From: Methanomicrobiales archaeon
GTDB lineage: Archaea > Halobacteriota > Methanomicrobia > Methanomicrobiales > Methanospirillaceae
Length of the DNA stretch: 52,003 nucleotides
NCBI GenBank assembly: GCA_025358115.1
Contig: JANYKQ010000014.1
Span: 1 to 52,003, forward strand
Direction: 5' to 3'
How positions within the stretch are numbered: the stretch's first letter is position 1; each line of letters starts with the position of its first letter. The notes below the pieces were generated by a model. The model had not been told where the DNA came from. It saw nothing but the letters and a program-made list of their open reading frames with translations, and did no database searches. Shown here piece by piece: positions 14,969-23,519 of the stretch. The position numbers and the translations under genes are program-made.

Positions 14969-15868
14969 TTATCCGTCGATAGCGCCCTGTATCGTGATGG
15001 TCTTATCAGTCACCGGAATCTTCTTTCCCGATTTTTCGAGTGCCTTCTCCACCACGTACCCGACGCCCCCGCAGCACGGAACTTCCATGTGGGCAACCGT
15101 GATGGACTTTATCGTATGAAGGGTGAAGATGGAGGCCAGTTTTTCGATATACCCGTCGATATCCGCATCCAGTTTGGGGCAGAAGATGACCAGGATTTTA
15201 TCCCGCAGGAGTTCGTCATGGAACCCTGCATACGCAAACGGTACGCAGTCTGCCGAAACGAGCAGGTCCGCGTTCTCGAAGTACTGGGCACCGGGGTTGA
15301 GGAGGGCGAGCTGGACCGGCCACTGCCGGAGCTCGGAACCGGTTCCCGCCAGAGGCTGGCGTGCCCCGGTGTGCGGGCCGCGGGGAATACTCCGGGCCGC
15401 CGACCCCGGGCAGGAGGCGAACGGGTGGTGGCCGGACGGTGCGGGCGGGCAGGTGGCAGCCGGTTTTCCTGCAACGGGAGCGGGGGCCGGTTTTCGCAGA
15501 GCTGCGGTATTGTCATGCTCCGGGATGGGAATGGTATGCTCGATAAGGTACTCGACTGCCCCGTTGTAGAGATCCATTTGACCGTGCCCGAGGAGATGTT
15601 CGAGATGGGCCCGGATGACCGGCCTTCCCTGCGGTACGATCGTTGCCATCACGGCCCGCTCATCGTACGGTGCTGCCTCCCGTTCGATGACACTGATCGC
15701 GCCTTCCGGGCAGGTCCCTATACAGGCACCCAGACCGTCGCAGAAGAGGTCGCTGACAAGACGGGCCTTGTTCTCAATAATCTGGAGCGCTCCCTCCGGG
15801 CAGTCGGGAATACACTGGCCGCACCCCGTGCATTTTGTCTCGTCAATGCTGATGATCTTTCGTTTCAT
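14969..15868 (-). CDS. 4Fe-4S ferredoxin-domain protein with Pro/Ala linker
   Basis: 299 residues from the ATG at 15,866-15,868, preceded by GGGAGAT; a GTG five codons upstream is possible. The N-terminal 60 residues bind iron-sulfur: CTGCGQCIPDCP forms a standard 4Fe-4S site, and CDGLGACIGTCP is the variant second site usual in this group. A Pro/Ala-rich stretch (about 125-175) joins it to a C-terminal domain that contains VPCCGGVGYV, a probable further cluster or thiol site. Related proteins in methanogens and anaerobes are thought to move electrons; substrate unknown. Confidence 0.83.
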   Translation of the reverse strand: MKRKIISIDETKCTGCGQCIPDCPEGALQIIENKARLVSDLFCDGLGACIGTCPEGAISVIEREAAPYDERAVMATIVPQGRPVIRAHLEHLLGHGQMDLYNGAVEYLIEHTIPIPEHDNTAALRKPAPAPVAGKPAATCPPAPSGHHPFASCPGSAARSIPRGPHTGARQPLAGTGSELRQWPVQLALLNPGAQYFENADLLVSADCVPFAYAGFHDELLRDKILVIFCPKLDADIDGYIEKLASIFTLHTIKSITVAHMEVPCCGGVGYVVEKALEKSGKKIPVTDKTITIQGAIDG

Positions 15869-16126
15869 CGGGTTATCTCCCACCCTGATCCCCCGGGATC
15901 CTGGTACAACCGTTCTGGCGGGCTGTGCTCTTATACCATTTCCTCCGGGCAGGGGCGCCGGGATTCTTTACAGGTTTCGGGGGTTGGATAATTGCATGGC
16001 GGTCCCCACTCCAAATTCCCTGCATTCCCCGGGACTAAAAAAAAAATATCCTGATGGAAGAATTGAAAAAAAACAGAAATGGTTTTTAGCTGCGGGATCC
16101 CGCGGCGTTATACCGGCTGGATGTCG

Positions 16127-16498
16127 TTATGGCACGAAACGCAGGCCGGGATAGACGTCGCCCCGGAAACCATTGCCAACGATCTCTATACCGAACGTTT
16201 CCATCATGACACTGCGGCACTCTTTTTCAAGGAGCAGTTTCGGGAACTGGTGTGTCTGGCGCCGGAACGTCCGGACCCACTCATTCCAGAGCAGCATGCA
16301 CTGGACATGCCCCGTCCCTTCGGGTTGGATGTGATCTGCCAGAAATTCGGAAAAGAGCGTGAGCTCGCAAAACTCCTCAAGGCGGATGTCGATACCGGTC
16401 AACCGGATCTGTTCGTAAAACCGATTCATCACGCAGATATTTGCATTGTCCAGAAAACCGGTAAAGAAGCCGTCTCCCGCACTCATGGGTCTGCCCAT
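16127..16498 (-). CDS. Hypothetical protein, possible primase-type winged-helix domain
   Basis: 123 residues from the ATG at 16,496-16,498; a second ATG four codons on is also possible, and neither has a ribosome site. The C-terminal 75 residues (FLADHIQPEG, then LLWNEWVRTF, FPKLLLEKECRSVM, and VYPGLRFVP) follow the pattern of the winged-helix domain that ends D5/P4-type primases: a helix pair with Trp, then a wing closing on a (V)YxGxRF strand. It may be a solitary relative or a remnant of such a protein. This is inferred from the pattern only. Confidence 0.5.
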   Translation of the reverse strand: MGRPMSAGDGFFTGFLDNANICVMNRFYEQIRLTGIDIRLEEFCELTLFSEFLADHIQPEGTGHVQCMLLWNEWVRTFRRQTHQFPKLLLEKECRSVMMETFGIEIVGNGFRGDVYPGLRFVP

Positions 16499-16636
16499 GG
16501 CCGGGTGGAATTGCTCCGGCTGGGCGGTCCTCAAGGCACTGCAGGTTCCTGGGCTCGGGGTTATGGGGGACATGGACGATTACCAACCAGACCTCTGAAG
16601 GGGGGTATATATGGTGTTTCCTGAAAAGCAAAATTT

Positions 16637-16766
16637 GAAACATGGGTTACAACAACCCCATAAGTCATGTTTCCGTCAGGAGACTGGTGAATTTCCCGGG
16701 ATGTGAGATCCCGTGCAACCCGTTCATAAGAGACTGCCGGGGTTGTGCAGGGTGCGCTCTTTTTTT
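16637..16766 (+). ncRNA. Candidate structured RNA ending in a T run
   Basis: Three consecutive inverted repeats are followed by T7. The first has outer arms GAAACATG (16,637-16,644) and CATGTTTC (16,666-16,673) with GGTT/AACC inside. The second is CGGGAT/ATCCCG at 16,697-16,713 with a five-base loop. The third pairs CAACCC (16,717 onward) with GGGTTG near 16,740. The T run is at 16,760-16,766. This is what a small RNA with a terminator would look like. No known riboswitch class was recognised. The remainder of 16,574-17,018 has no supported gene. Confidence 0.35.
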
Positions 16767-16938
16767 CTGAAATGATAAGGAGTAACGTCCGGCGATAAGG
16801 ACGAACCGGAAGGGGGGGTTTTTTGGGAAGTCATCGGGTCTTTAAAACGCCCCTTACCATCAGAAATTATGAAAAAGACCGGCCACGTAAAGATTGTCAG
16901 GCACCCGGCCCGGAAAATGACCCGGTTTTACAGAAAAA

Positions 16939-16952
16939 ATTTAATTTAAAAC
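16939..16952 (+). promoter_or_regulatory. Likely promoter of the VWA-phosphatase-kinase operon
   Basis: An AT-rich block, AATTTAATTTAAAA, ends about 65 bases before the ATG at 17,019 and is the best TATA candidate upstream of the operon. It is well separated from the T run of the candidate RNA at 16,760, which suggests that the operon has its own start of transcription. Confidence 0.4.
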
Positions 16953-17018
16953 AGAAGAACGCTAAATAAGCATATACAGCGGAATAGTTCTGCTACCGAC
17001 ATTTTACGGTGAACCCAT

Positions 17019-17702
17019 ATGGATGACAATACCAATGATATGCTCCCCGACCAGCAGCCGCTCGGGGCAGTGACCTTTGCAGAGAACCCCGAGCCGCGGT
17101 GCCCCTGCCTCTTATTGCTCGATACTTCCGGATCCATGGCGGGACAACCCATCACCGAACTCAATGCCGGCATCCGCGAATTTTACAGTGAACTGCAGAA
17201 CGACTCGCTCGCGATAAAGCGCGTTGAAGTTGCCCTGATGTCGTTTGGCCCGGTCCGGCTCATCTCGGAGTTCAATACTGCCGACTGTTTCTTCGATCCC
17301 CAGCTCGTAGCTGAGGGCGACACGCCCATGGGCGAAGCGATCCGGAAAGGCATCGACCTCATCAAGACCCGCAAGGAACAGTACCGGGCAAACGGCATCT
17401 CGTTCTACCGTCCCTGGATCTTCCTCATCACTGACGGCGCCCCGACCGATGAGTGGCAGAGTGCGGCCGCCATGGTCCGGGAAGGCGAGAGCGCAAAATC
17501 CTTTGCATTCTTTACCATCGGCGTCCACAAGGCCGACATGAAGATCCTAAAACAGATATCGGTACGTGACCCGGTCAAGCTCCAGGGGTTGAAGTTCCGC
17601 GAATTTTTCCAGTGGCTCTCCAACTCGATGAAATCAGCCTCGCGGAGCAATCCCGGCGACCGCATCCAGCTCGCTCCACCTCTCGGCTGGAGTGAGATAT
17701 GA
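17019..17702 (+). CDS. TerY-type von Willebrand factor A (VWA) protein
   Basis: 227 residues. The metal-dependent adhesion (MIDAS) site is intact: D35-T-S-G-S in LLLLDTSGSM, T102 in GDTPMGEA and D139 in ITDGAPTDEW. Length and layout match TerY/YegL proteins, which are nearly all VWA domain. GGTGA precedes the ATG. It is the first gene of a three-gene operon with a PP2C phosphatase (four-base overlap) and a kinase. In the known TerY-P triads and E. coli yegL-yegK-yegI the three act together in phosphorylation-linked signalling; the VWA protein is thought to be a scaffold or target. Cytoplasmic: no signal or membrane segment. Confidence 0.9.
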   Translation: MDDNTNDMLPDQQPLGAVTFAENPEPRCPCLLLLDTSGSMAGQPITELNAGIREFYSELQNDSLAIKRVEVALMSFGPVRLISEFNTADCFFDPQLVAEGDTPMGEAIRKGIDLIKTRKEQYRANGISFYRPWIFLITDGAPTDEWQSAAAMVREGESAKSFAFFTIGVHKADMKILKQISVRDPVKLQGLKFREFFQWLSNSMKSASRSNPGDRIQLAPPLGWSEI

Positions 17703-18463
17703 GATGGAAGTACACCTGCGCATCTGTTACCGGAAAAGCCCATACCCAGCGCGGTGAGAACGGCCAGGACAAGTCCCGGGCCGGCACCATCCAGCTCTCG
17801 GATTCTGAATTTTTTATCGGGATTGCCGCCGATGGTGCAGGAAGTACCACGGAAGGGGGTCGTGGCGCAGAGATCGCGTGCGAAACCCTGTACACGCGGA
17901 TCGCTGAAACGGTCCGCACAAAGGGCGACCTTTCAGGAATCACTGACGAGGACGTGAAGGCCTGGATCACCTCCGCCCGGGAAGCGATTATTGCCGAAAT
18001 ACCGCCGGACGGGAAACGGCTGCGGGAATATGCGTGTACGATCCTTGGCGCGGTAGCGGGGGTCGGGGGTTCGATTTTTTTCCAGATCGGCGATGGTGCG
18101 ATCGTGACCGGTACCGGCACGGACTACCAGACCATCTTCTGGCCCGAGCAGGGCGAGTACGCCAATACTACCTATTTCATCACGGATGAGCAGTATCTCG
18201 ATCACCTGCACATTCTCCACGCGGCATTACCTGACGAGATCGCGCTGTTCACCGACGGGCTCCAGAACCTTGTCCTTTCCTTTGCGCTCCGGAAAGCCCA
18301 TCCCGGTTTTTTCCTGCCGCTCTTCTCCGCACTCAGGCAGCACCCGGAGAACGGGTTTTTGCCCTTCTCTACGCAACTCGAAACCTTCCTCTGCCGGGAC
18401 GATATCTGCGCACGCAGCGATGATGACAAGACGCTCGTCCTTGCGGTCCGATTAACGGGTTGA
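17699..18463 (+). CDS. PP2C-type protein phosphatase (YegK-like)
   Basis: 254 residues. PP2C motifs are seen in order: RGENGQD near 18-24, AADGAGS with D45-G46, an IGDGAI block with D133, and LFTDGLQ with D187-G188; a DDKT stretch near the end supplies the last metal ligand. These Asp residues hold the two Mn/Mg ions that remove phosphate from Ser/Thr. It is short for the family and is closest in layout to YegK/TerY-P phosphatases, which remove phosphate placed by the adjacent kinase. The start overlaps the VWA stop as ATGA, and the kinase starts four bases after its stop, so all three are made together. Confidence 0.9.
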   Translation: MRWKYTCASVTGKAHTQRGENGQDKSRAGTIQLSDSEFFIGIAADGAGSTTEGGRGAEIACETLYTRIAETVRTKGDLSGITDEDVKAWITSAREAIIAEIPPDGKRLREYACTILGAVAGVGGSIFFQIGDGAIVTGTGTDYQTIFWPEQGEYANTTYFITDEQYLDHLHILHAALPDEIALFTDGLQNLVLSFALRKAHPGFFLPLFSALRQHPENGFLPFSTQLETFLCRDDICARSDDDKTLVLAVRLTG

Positions 18464-18467
18464 TTTT

Positions 18468-20492
18468 ATGGCGTCCGTTCCCCTCAAACCATTCCTGGAT
18501 CGTTCCGGCAACCGGATTCATCTCGGGAAGAAACTCGGCAGTGGCGGGGAAGGGGACGTGTACGAGATCCTCCCGGCCCATTCGAACGTGGTTGCCAAGA
18601 TCTATCACAAGCCGCTCGATGTACAGAAGCAGGAGAAGTTACTCCTGATGGCGCGGGGCTGCAATGATGAGCTCAAGAGCATCTCGGCCTGGCCAACCGA
18701 TGTGCTCCACGCCAGGGAGGGAGGGCCGGTCGTCGGGTTCCTGATGCCGAAGATCAGCGATTACGAACCGGTGCACAAGGTGTACGGGCCCAGCCACCGG
18801 AAAGAGCACTTCCCCCATGCGGACTGGCGCTTTCTCGTGCGCACGGCCAAGAACCTTGCCGCTGCGTTCTTTGTCATCCACAAGTTCGGGTACGTGATCG
18901 GGGATGTCAACGAGGGAAACATTCTCGTCAACAACGAGGCCTGTGTCCGGCTCATCGACTGCGACTCGTTCCAGGTCCGGGCCGGCGACCGGCTCTATTA
19001 CTGCGAAGTCGGCGTGGCCCAGTTCACCCCGCCCGAGATCCTAAGCTCGAAACATTTTAAGATGGAGCGGACCGCCAACCACGACAATTTCGGGCTCTCG
19101 ATCCTCTCCTTCCAGCTCCTCTTCTTTGGCCGGCACCCCTACTCGGGAGTGTACTCGGGAAAGGAGGATATGCCGCTCGAGAAGTCAATTGCTGAATTCC
19201 GGTTTGCGTATGGGAAAAATTCCGCCTTCAAATCCATTGCTCCCCCGCCCAACTCGGTAGGCCTCTCCGTTGTCCCGGCCCAGGTGGCCGCACTTTTCGA
19301 GCATGCATTTGCAGAAGCCGGGGCCCGGCCCAATGGTCGCCCCGGGGCCGGGGAGTGGTGGGATGCACTCGAATCCCTTGAATCGAAGATGCGGCGGTGC
19401 AGTGCGGACTCCGTGCACAGCTACTACTCGGGACTTGCAAGTTGCCCGTGGTGCAGGCTCGAAGAGAGCTCGGGTCTCCTGCTGTTCTTAAGCGCCGACC
19501 GGATCACCAAGATCGATCTCCCCCGGGAGTGGCAGAAGGTCGAGGCCACCGCCCGCCCGGGCCCGATCCCCTTGATCAGCCCCTCTAATTTCCTCCACCG
19601 TGCAGCACCCCTCCCCCCGGGTATCGGGCATGCCATCGACCTGAGAAATTTCCGACATTTCGTGGGGATCTCGATCATCGTGATCCTGGCCGTGCTCGTT
19701 CTCTTCGGGATGATCACCGAAGATCTCGCGATTCCGTTCCTGATAGTCATCGTTATTGTGGCAGTCCTCTTCCTGTACCCGGGGGCCGCAGCCGCTGAGA
19801 AACGACGGCGACGGGGAAACCTGGAGAGTGCCCGCTACCTCTGGGATCTCTGGAACAAGAAGTGGATTGCCGAGGCCGGCGATGCAGCCTTTTTGGCCCA
19901 GCTGAACCTTCTGCGGGACCTCAGGGGGAAGTACGAGAAGATCGACCGGGATTACCGGGCCAGTCTTCTTGCGCTGGAACGCTCGATCAAGGACCGGCAG
20001 CAGAAAAAATTCCTGGAGCGCTGTAGTATTGACTCCTGCACGGTTCCCCGGGTCACGGGCGGGCTTAAAAATATCTTAAAGTCCGTGGGGATCGGGACTG
20101 CGGCTGATATCACGCGGGGCAAACTGCTCGGCATTCCCCAGCTTGACAATACTCTTACCAATGAACTCCTCGCGTGGCGTGAGAAGATGGAGAAGAATTT
20201 CCTCTTCGATCCCACGCAGGGAATTGACCGGGCCGATGTGCAGGCCCTCATCCACAAGTACCAGCCGATGCTCAAACCCGTTGAGCGGGACCTGGTGCAG
20301 GGTATCCTGAAACTCCAGCGGATACAGGGCGATATCTTAAAAAAACGGATCACACTCAGGCCGGCCGTGGAGAAACGGGCCCGGGAGCTTGCGCAGGCTG
20401 AGGTGGATTACGAAGTGTTCAGCCGGACTCCGGAAGAATTGATCTCGCGGGAGATTGAGGGAATTCTCTTTCCCCGGAAGAATACCCGATAG
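18468..20492 (+). CDS. Membrane Ser/Thr protein kinase with helix-hairpin-helix region (YegI-like, COG4248)
   Basis: 674 residues. Kinase domain about 18-310: Gly loop LGSGGEGDVYE (24-33), K44 in VVAKIY, catalytic loop IGDVNEGN with D146 and N151, metal site DCD (164-166) instead of DFG, and GVAQFTPPE as activation segment. The HRD histidine is absent, as usual in this family. Two membrane segments follow (about 398-445). The cytoplasmic tail has a coiled helix and a helix-hairpin-helix-like GGLKNILKSVGIGTAADITR with GIPQL. A CPWC pair near 325 may bind zinc. GGTTGAT precedes the ATG. It is the effector of the triad, with its phosphatase and VWA partner upstream. Confidence 0.9.
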   Translation: MASVPLKPFLDRSGNRIHLGKKLGSGGEGDVYEILPAHSNVVAKIYHKPLDVQKQEKLLLMARGCNDELKSISAWPTDVLHAREGGPVVGFLMPKISDYEPVHKVYGPSHRKEHFPHADWRFLVRTAKNLAAAFFVIHKFGYVIGDVNEGNILVNNEACVRLIDCDSFQVRAGDRLYYCEVGVAQFTPPEILSSKHFKMERTANHDNFGLSILSFQLLFFGRHPYSGVYSGKEDMPLEKSIAEFRFAYGKNSAFKSIAPPPNSVGLSVVPAQVAALFEHAFAEAGARPNGRPGAGEWWDALESLESKMRRCSADSVHSYYSGLASCPWCRLEESSGLLLFLSADRITKIDLPREWQKVEATARPGPIPLISPSNFLHRAAPLPPGIGHAIDLRNFRHFVGISIIVILAVLVLFGMITEDLAIPFLIVIVIVAVLFLYPGAAAAEKRRRRGNLESARYLWDLWNKKWIAEAGDAAFLAQLNLLRDLRGKYEKIDRDYRASLLALERSIKDRQQKKFLERCSIDSCTVPRVTGGLKNILKSVGIGTAADITRGKLLGIPQLDNTLTNELLAWREKMEKNFLFDPTQGIDRADVQALIHKYQPMLKPVERDLVQGILKLQRIQGDILKKRITLRPAVEKRARELAQAEVDYEVFSRTPEELISREIEGILFPRKNTR

Positions 20493-20548
20493 TTTTTATA
20501 AATTCCCGGGTGGACCGGAAAAACTAAAAAAAGAACGATGGGGAATAT

Positions 20549-20698
20549 TTATTTCCCGCCCGTTTTCTGCTTCTGAATAATTACAAATTCACAATGGTCC
20601 GGACCTTCGCTGTGCTTATGGGTACCCCCGGAAATGTGTATGTCACAGCAGATCAAAAACCGGCATTTCGAGCAATCGGAAAACGTTTTCAGGGTCAT
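20549..20698 (-). CDS. Small Cys/His-rich protein
   Basis: 49 residues from ATG 20,696-20,698 to TAA 20,549-20,551. The sequence carries DCSKCRFLICCDIHI, then GGTHKHSEGPDHCEF, so four Cys plus three His could hold one or two metal ions. There is no ribosome site; an AT-rich region on the minus strand upstream (TTTTAATACAATTTTTATC) would serve a leaderless transcript. The frame is short, but its coherent metal-site pattern argues against chance. No family known to me. The other parts of 20,493-20,978 show only AT-rich promoter-like sequence. Confidence 0.55.
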   Translation of the reverse strand: MTLKTFSDCSKCRFLICCDIHISGGTHKHSEGPDHCEFVIIQKQKTGGK

Positions 20699-20978
20699 TA
20701 TGGTATTGTTTGATACAATAATGGTGCTTACTTGATAAAAATTGTATTAAAATTTGCAATTTTTGATAGATGTTTTCCCTTTTTCGCGTGGTTTTTATGT
20801 TTTATGGGGATTTTATGTTCATAAAATTTTCATGGTCGGATGAACATTGTTCCGGATGTTCCCGTTCTGCCGCTCCCTTACAACCCGTACGTTGAACCAG
20901 CAAAGAGCAAAAAATGAAAGATTTATCTGAAATCTCTCATAACTCATCACAATTAACCATACACAACAGGGTACCAGA

Positions 20979-21734
20979 ATGATCGACCACGAGATCAGGG
21001 ATGCCGTCCGGAAGAGCTGGGACCAGTCATCAGTCCGGTATGACAGCTGCTCAGGCCACGGTATCGGGAGCGGGGAAGAGAAAGCCGCATGGGAACGGGA
21101 ACTGGCCCGGAACCTGCCCGGGCCGTCTCTTAAGGTACTCGATGCCGGGTGCGGAACGGGGGCCATGGGCCTCCTCTTTGCCGGGATGGGACACGAGGTC
21201 ACCGGCATCGATCTCTCGGAAGGGATGATGGCAAAGGCACGCGGGAAAGCGGATGCAGAAAATCTTTCCATTGAGTTAATGACGGGGGATGCCGAACACC
21301 TTCCTTTCCATGGTGAATCTTTTGACGTGGTTGTCAACCGGCATCTCGTCTGGACACTTCCTCACCCGGAAGTTGCCTTAAAGGAATGGCACCGGGTCTT
21401 AAAGTCGGGGGGCGTGGTGCTCATCATCGAGGGCGTCTGGACGAACAGGAGTTTTCTCACCCGGGCGAAACGGTGGATGAGTGACGGGCTGGTCCGGGTC
21501 TTTGGCCATGCGCATGGCGGCCATTATGATGAAAAACTCCGGAGTCATCTTCCCCGGGATGGGGGAGTTGCTGAAGAGGCGATGGCAGCTGACCTGGAGC
21601 ACGCAGGATTCACCGGTATCTGCGTCCGGGATTTGATGTACATCCGCGGGATACAGAAACGCGGGCAGCCCTGGTACCTGAGATTTGCACCGGCCAGGAC
21701 GTACTACCTTGTTGCTGCGACAAAAAAGATTTGA
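20979..21734 (+). CDS. SAM-dependent methyltransferase (class I, UbiE-like)
   Basis: 251 residues. Motif I is VLDAGCGTGAMG near 53-64, motif II GIDLSEGM near 76, then GDAEHLPF and the RVLKSGGVVLIIEG block (motif III) near 142-155. This is a Rossmann-type methyltransferase of Methyltransf_11. Archaeal relatives act on small molecules, lipids, quinones or arsenic. The substrate cannot be told: the expected Cys of arsenite enzymes is missing. It stands alone, with AT-rich promoter sequence before it. Confidence 0.85.
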   Translation: MIDHEIRDAVRKSWDQSSVRYDSCSGHGIGSGEEKAAWERELARNLPGPSLKVLDAGCGTGAMGLLFAGMGHEVTGIDLSEGMMAKARGKADAENLSIELMTGDAEHLPFHGESFDVVVNRHLVWTLPHPEVALKEWHRVLKSGGVVLIIEGVWTNRSFLTRAKRWMSDGLVRVFGHAHGGHYDEKLRSHLPRDGGVAEEAMAADLEHAGFTGICVRDLMYIRGIQKRGQPWYLRFAPARTYYLVAATKKI

Positions 21735-21783
21735 ACCGGATTTCATCCGGGTAATGCTCCAAAAAAATTCCGGTATTGCTTTT

Positions 21784-22716
21784 TTAGAACACGTACGTTG
21801 TCCCGACCGTATTGAGGATGCACCTGCCCGGCATCTCCTTAAAAAACCGGTTGATCGCGTTCCACCCGGTGCAGTGCATGGGCACAACATACTCCGGGTT
21901 TATCCGTTTCATGCCGTCAATCGTCGGCTGGATTATCGGTTCGAAGACCGGTCCGGTGAGGTGGAACCCGCCCATGACCGTGTGGACCTTTTCAACTCCG
22001 GTGATCTTCTTTGCGTACTCCACCGTGTTGATGATGCCGGCATGGGCGCACCCGCTGATCACGACAAGATCCTTGTCTTTCACGTTGATTACCAGCGCCT
22101 GGTCGTCATGGATCGGGTCGGCTTCCCAGTGGTTTTCCACCATTGCTTCCATGCCCGGCATCCCTTTTTCGAAAGATGTTGTGCGCTCCACTTCTCCCGT
22201 TACGAGCAGGTGACCGGCGGCAAGGGTCGAGGGCTCTTTCCGCATTTTTATGTCTGCGCCGGCTTTCTTCAACGCAACCGCATCGAGCTGCGGGAGACTG
22301 ACCGGGCCCGTAGCCGGGTTGTTCAGCCTCCGCTGGAGAAATACGTCCGGGTGGACGATGAAGGGAACCTGGTGCGTGGCTCCCGGGAAGAGTGCCAGGA
22401 GCGCTCCGGTATGATCAAAGTGCCCGTGGCTCAGGACAATGGCTTCTGCAGCGTGAAGATCGATACCCAGTTCGCGGGCATTATTCAGGAGGCAGTCCCG
22501 GGAGAGCCCGGCATCGAGCAGGATCGTGTGCTCCCTGTTCCCGGCAAAGACCCGGACGAGACACGAAAGGCCGTGCTCGGCGAGGAGATGTCGTCCCGTG
22601 GCGAAGGGCAGCCGGCGATCAACGGGAGTCGAGGGCGTTACAAAAATATCGATATAATTATCGACAAGGACGGTTATTTCCACCCGGTCGGCGGGTTTTA
22701 ACGTAATTTCGGTCAT
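21784..22716 (-). CDS. MBL-fold metallohydrolase (COG1237 type)
   Basis: 310 residues with a metallo-beta-lactamase fold. The metal motif is H97-G-H99-F-D101-H102 in LSHGHFDHTG; GCAHAG (near 218-223) and the late HCTG are the other ligands. This layout fits the COG1237 group related to archaeal RFAP-synthase-like annotations, which are often annotated in pterin biosynthesis without proof. GGAGG precedes the ATG. It ends 67 bases before its opposite-strand neighbour and starts 14 bases after the DUF2284 gene, so the two are probably one operon. Confidence 0.85.
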   Translation of the reverse strand: MTEITLKPADRVEITVLVDNYIDIFVTPSTPVDRRLPFATGRHLLAEHGLSCLVRVFAGNREHTILLDAGLSRDCLLNNARELGIDLHAAEAIVLSHGHFDHTGALLALFPGATHQVPFIVHPDVFLQRRLNNPATGPVSLPQLDAVALKKAGADIKMRKEPSTLAAGHLLVTGEVERTTSFEKGMPGMEAMVENHWEADPIHDDQALVINVKDKDLVVISGCAHAGIINTVEYAKKITGVEKVHTVMGGFHLTGPVFEPIIQPTIDGMKRINPEYVVPMHCTGWNAINRFFKEMPGRCILNTVGTTYVF

Positions 22717-22730
22717 GACCCCGGCCTCCG

Positions 22731-23366
22731 TTAATCGATCAACAGGAGTGCCATGAGTTCCGGGTGTCCCTGCACCGGGAACCGGATCGGCATCCCGGCC
22801 ATCTCTGCGGTCTTTACCATGTTGACACCAACGGCATGCTCGGGAATCCGGGCCTGCGTGGGGTGAATGCAGAGGCCCGCCTTAACGTTGCAGCTCTCGC
22901 AGAGCCGGCACGAGCCGTTGATGAACGAGAGAGCAAAGGGGTTGCCGGCATTGAACGCAATTCGTTCGAGTTCGAGCATCATGGGGGCAAAGGTACCGGT
23001 GCCGTTGAAATGATCCTGCCAGAACTGCGCAGCCTGTGCTTTTTTATCCGCCGGGGCTTCCGGGTCAAGCCAGTACCTGTAGATCGAACAGATCACGTCC
23101 GGGTCGGCCTGTGCCGGTGAGATAAACTTCACGAGCAGGGCGTACCGGTACTCCGCAAGAATCTTCCGGAACTCATCCGGGGTCGGGACATGGGGCGGGC
23201 AGGTCAGTTTCTTCCCGTAGCCAATGCAGGAGCGGCACTTGAGCGGCACGCGGTTCTCGACGATAACATCCTGAGCGGGAATTACTTTTGATTCGGCTGC
23301 GCCAAGCGTGCGGGCAGCTTCTATGAGGAATGTATACTTGTCATTCGCCTTTTTATCAGTAACCAT
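22731..23366 (-). CDS. DUF2284 metal-binding protein
   Basis: 211 residues from the ATG at 23,364-23,366. GGTGAT lies four bases upstream and overlaps two GTG codons that could be read as an earlier start. The conserved Cys set of DUF2284 is present: CRSCIGYGKKLTCPPH near 44-60 and SCRLCESCNVKAGLCIHP near 168-185. These probably bind iron-sulfur or zinc. The family is common in methanogens and has no proven function. It is the first gene of a pair with the MBL hydrolase. Confidence 0.87.
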   Translation of the reverse strand: MVTDKKANDKYTFLIEAARTLGAAESKVIPAQDVIVENRVPLKCRSCIGYGKKLTCPPHVPTPDEFRKILAEYRYALLVKFISPAQADPDVICSIYRYWLDPEAPADKKAQAAQFWQDHFNGTGTFAPMMLELERIAFNAGNPFALSFINGSCRLCESCNVKAGLCIHPTQARIPEHAVGVNMVKTAEMAGMPIRFPVQGHPELMALLLID

Positions 23367-23519
23367 TGCGATCACCACATTCTTTATTATTCATGTAAAT
23401 TTTCCCGGATGTCCCGGTTTTTTTAGTTCTGTTGAGGGTATGTTCATTCTCTGTCCGGATATTTCCCATTGCATATCGGCTGTTTTTCCCCGGCCCCATC
23501 AAGAAACCTGACGGAAAAA

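Noticed and set aside
14774-15991. Plus-strand frame of 405 codons over the ferredoxin gene
   Set aside because: The opposite strand encodes two iron-sulfur motifs; the plus-strand product has none.
16079-16624. Plus-strand frame over the 16,127 gene
   Set aside because: The minus-strand protein has a coherent hydrophobic pattern and a winged-helix-like end; the plus-strand product looks random. Some uncertainty remains.
16869-16949. 26-codon very basic plus-strand frame before the triad operon
   Set aside because: Short, no ribosome site, and no second copy to show selection.
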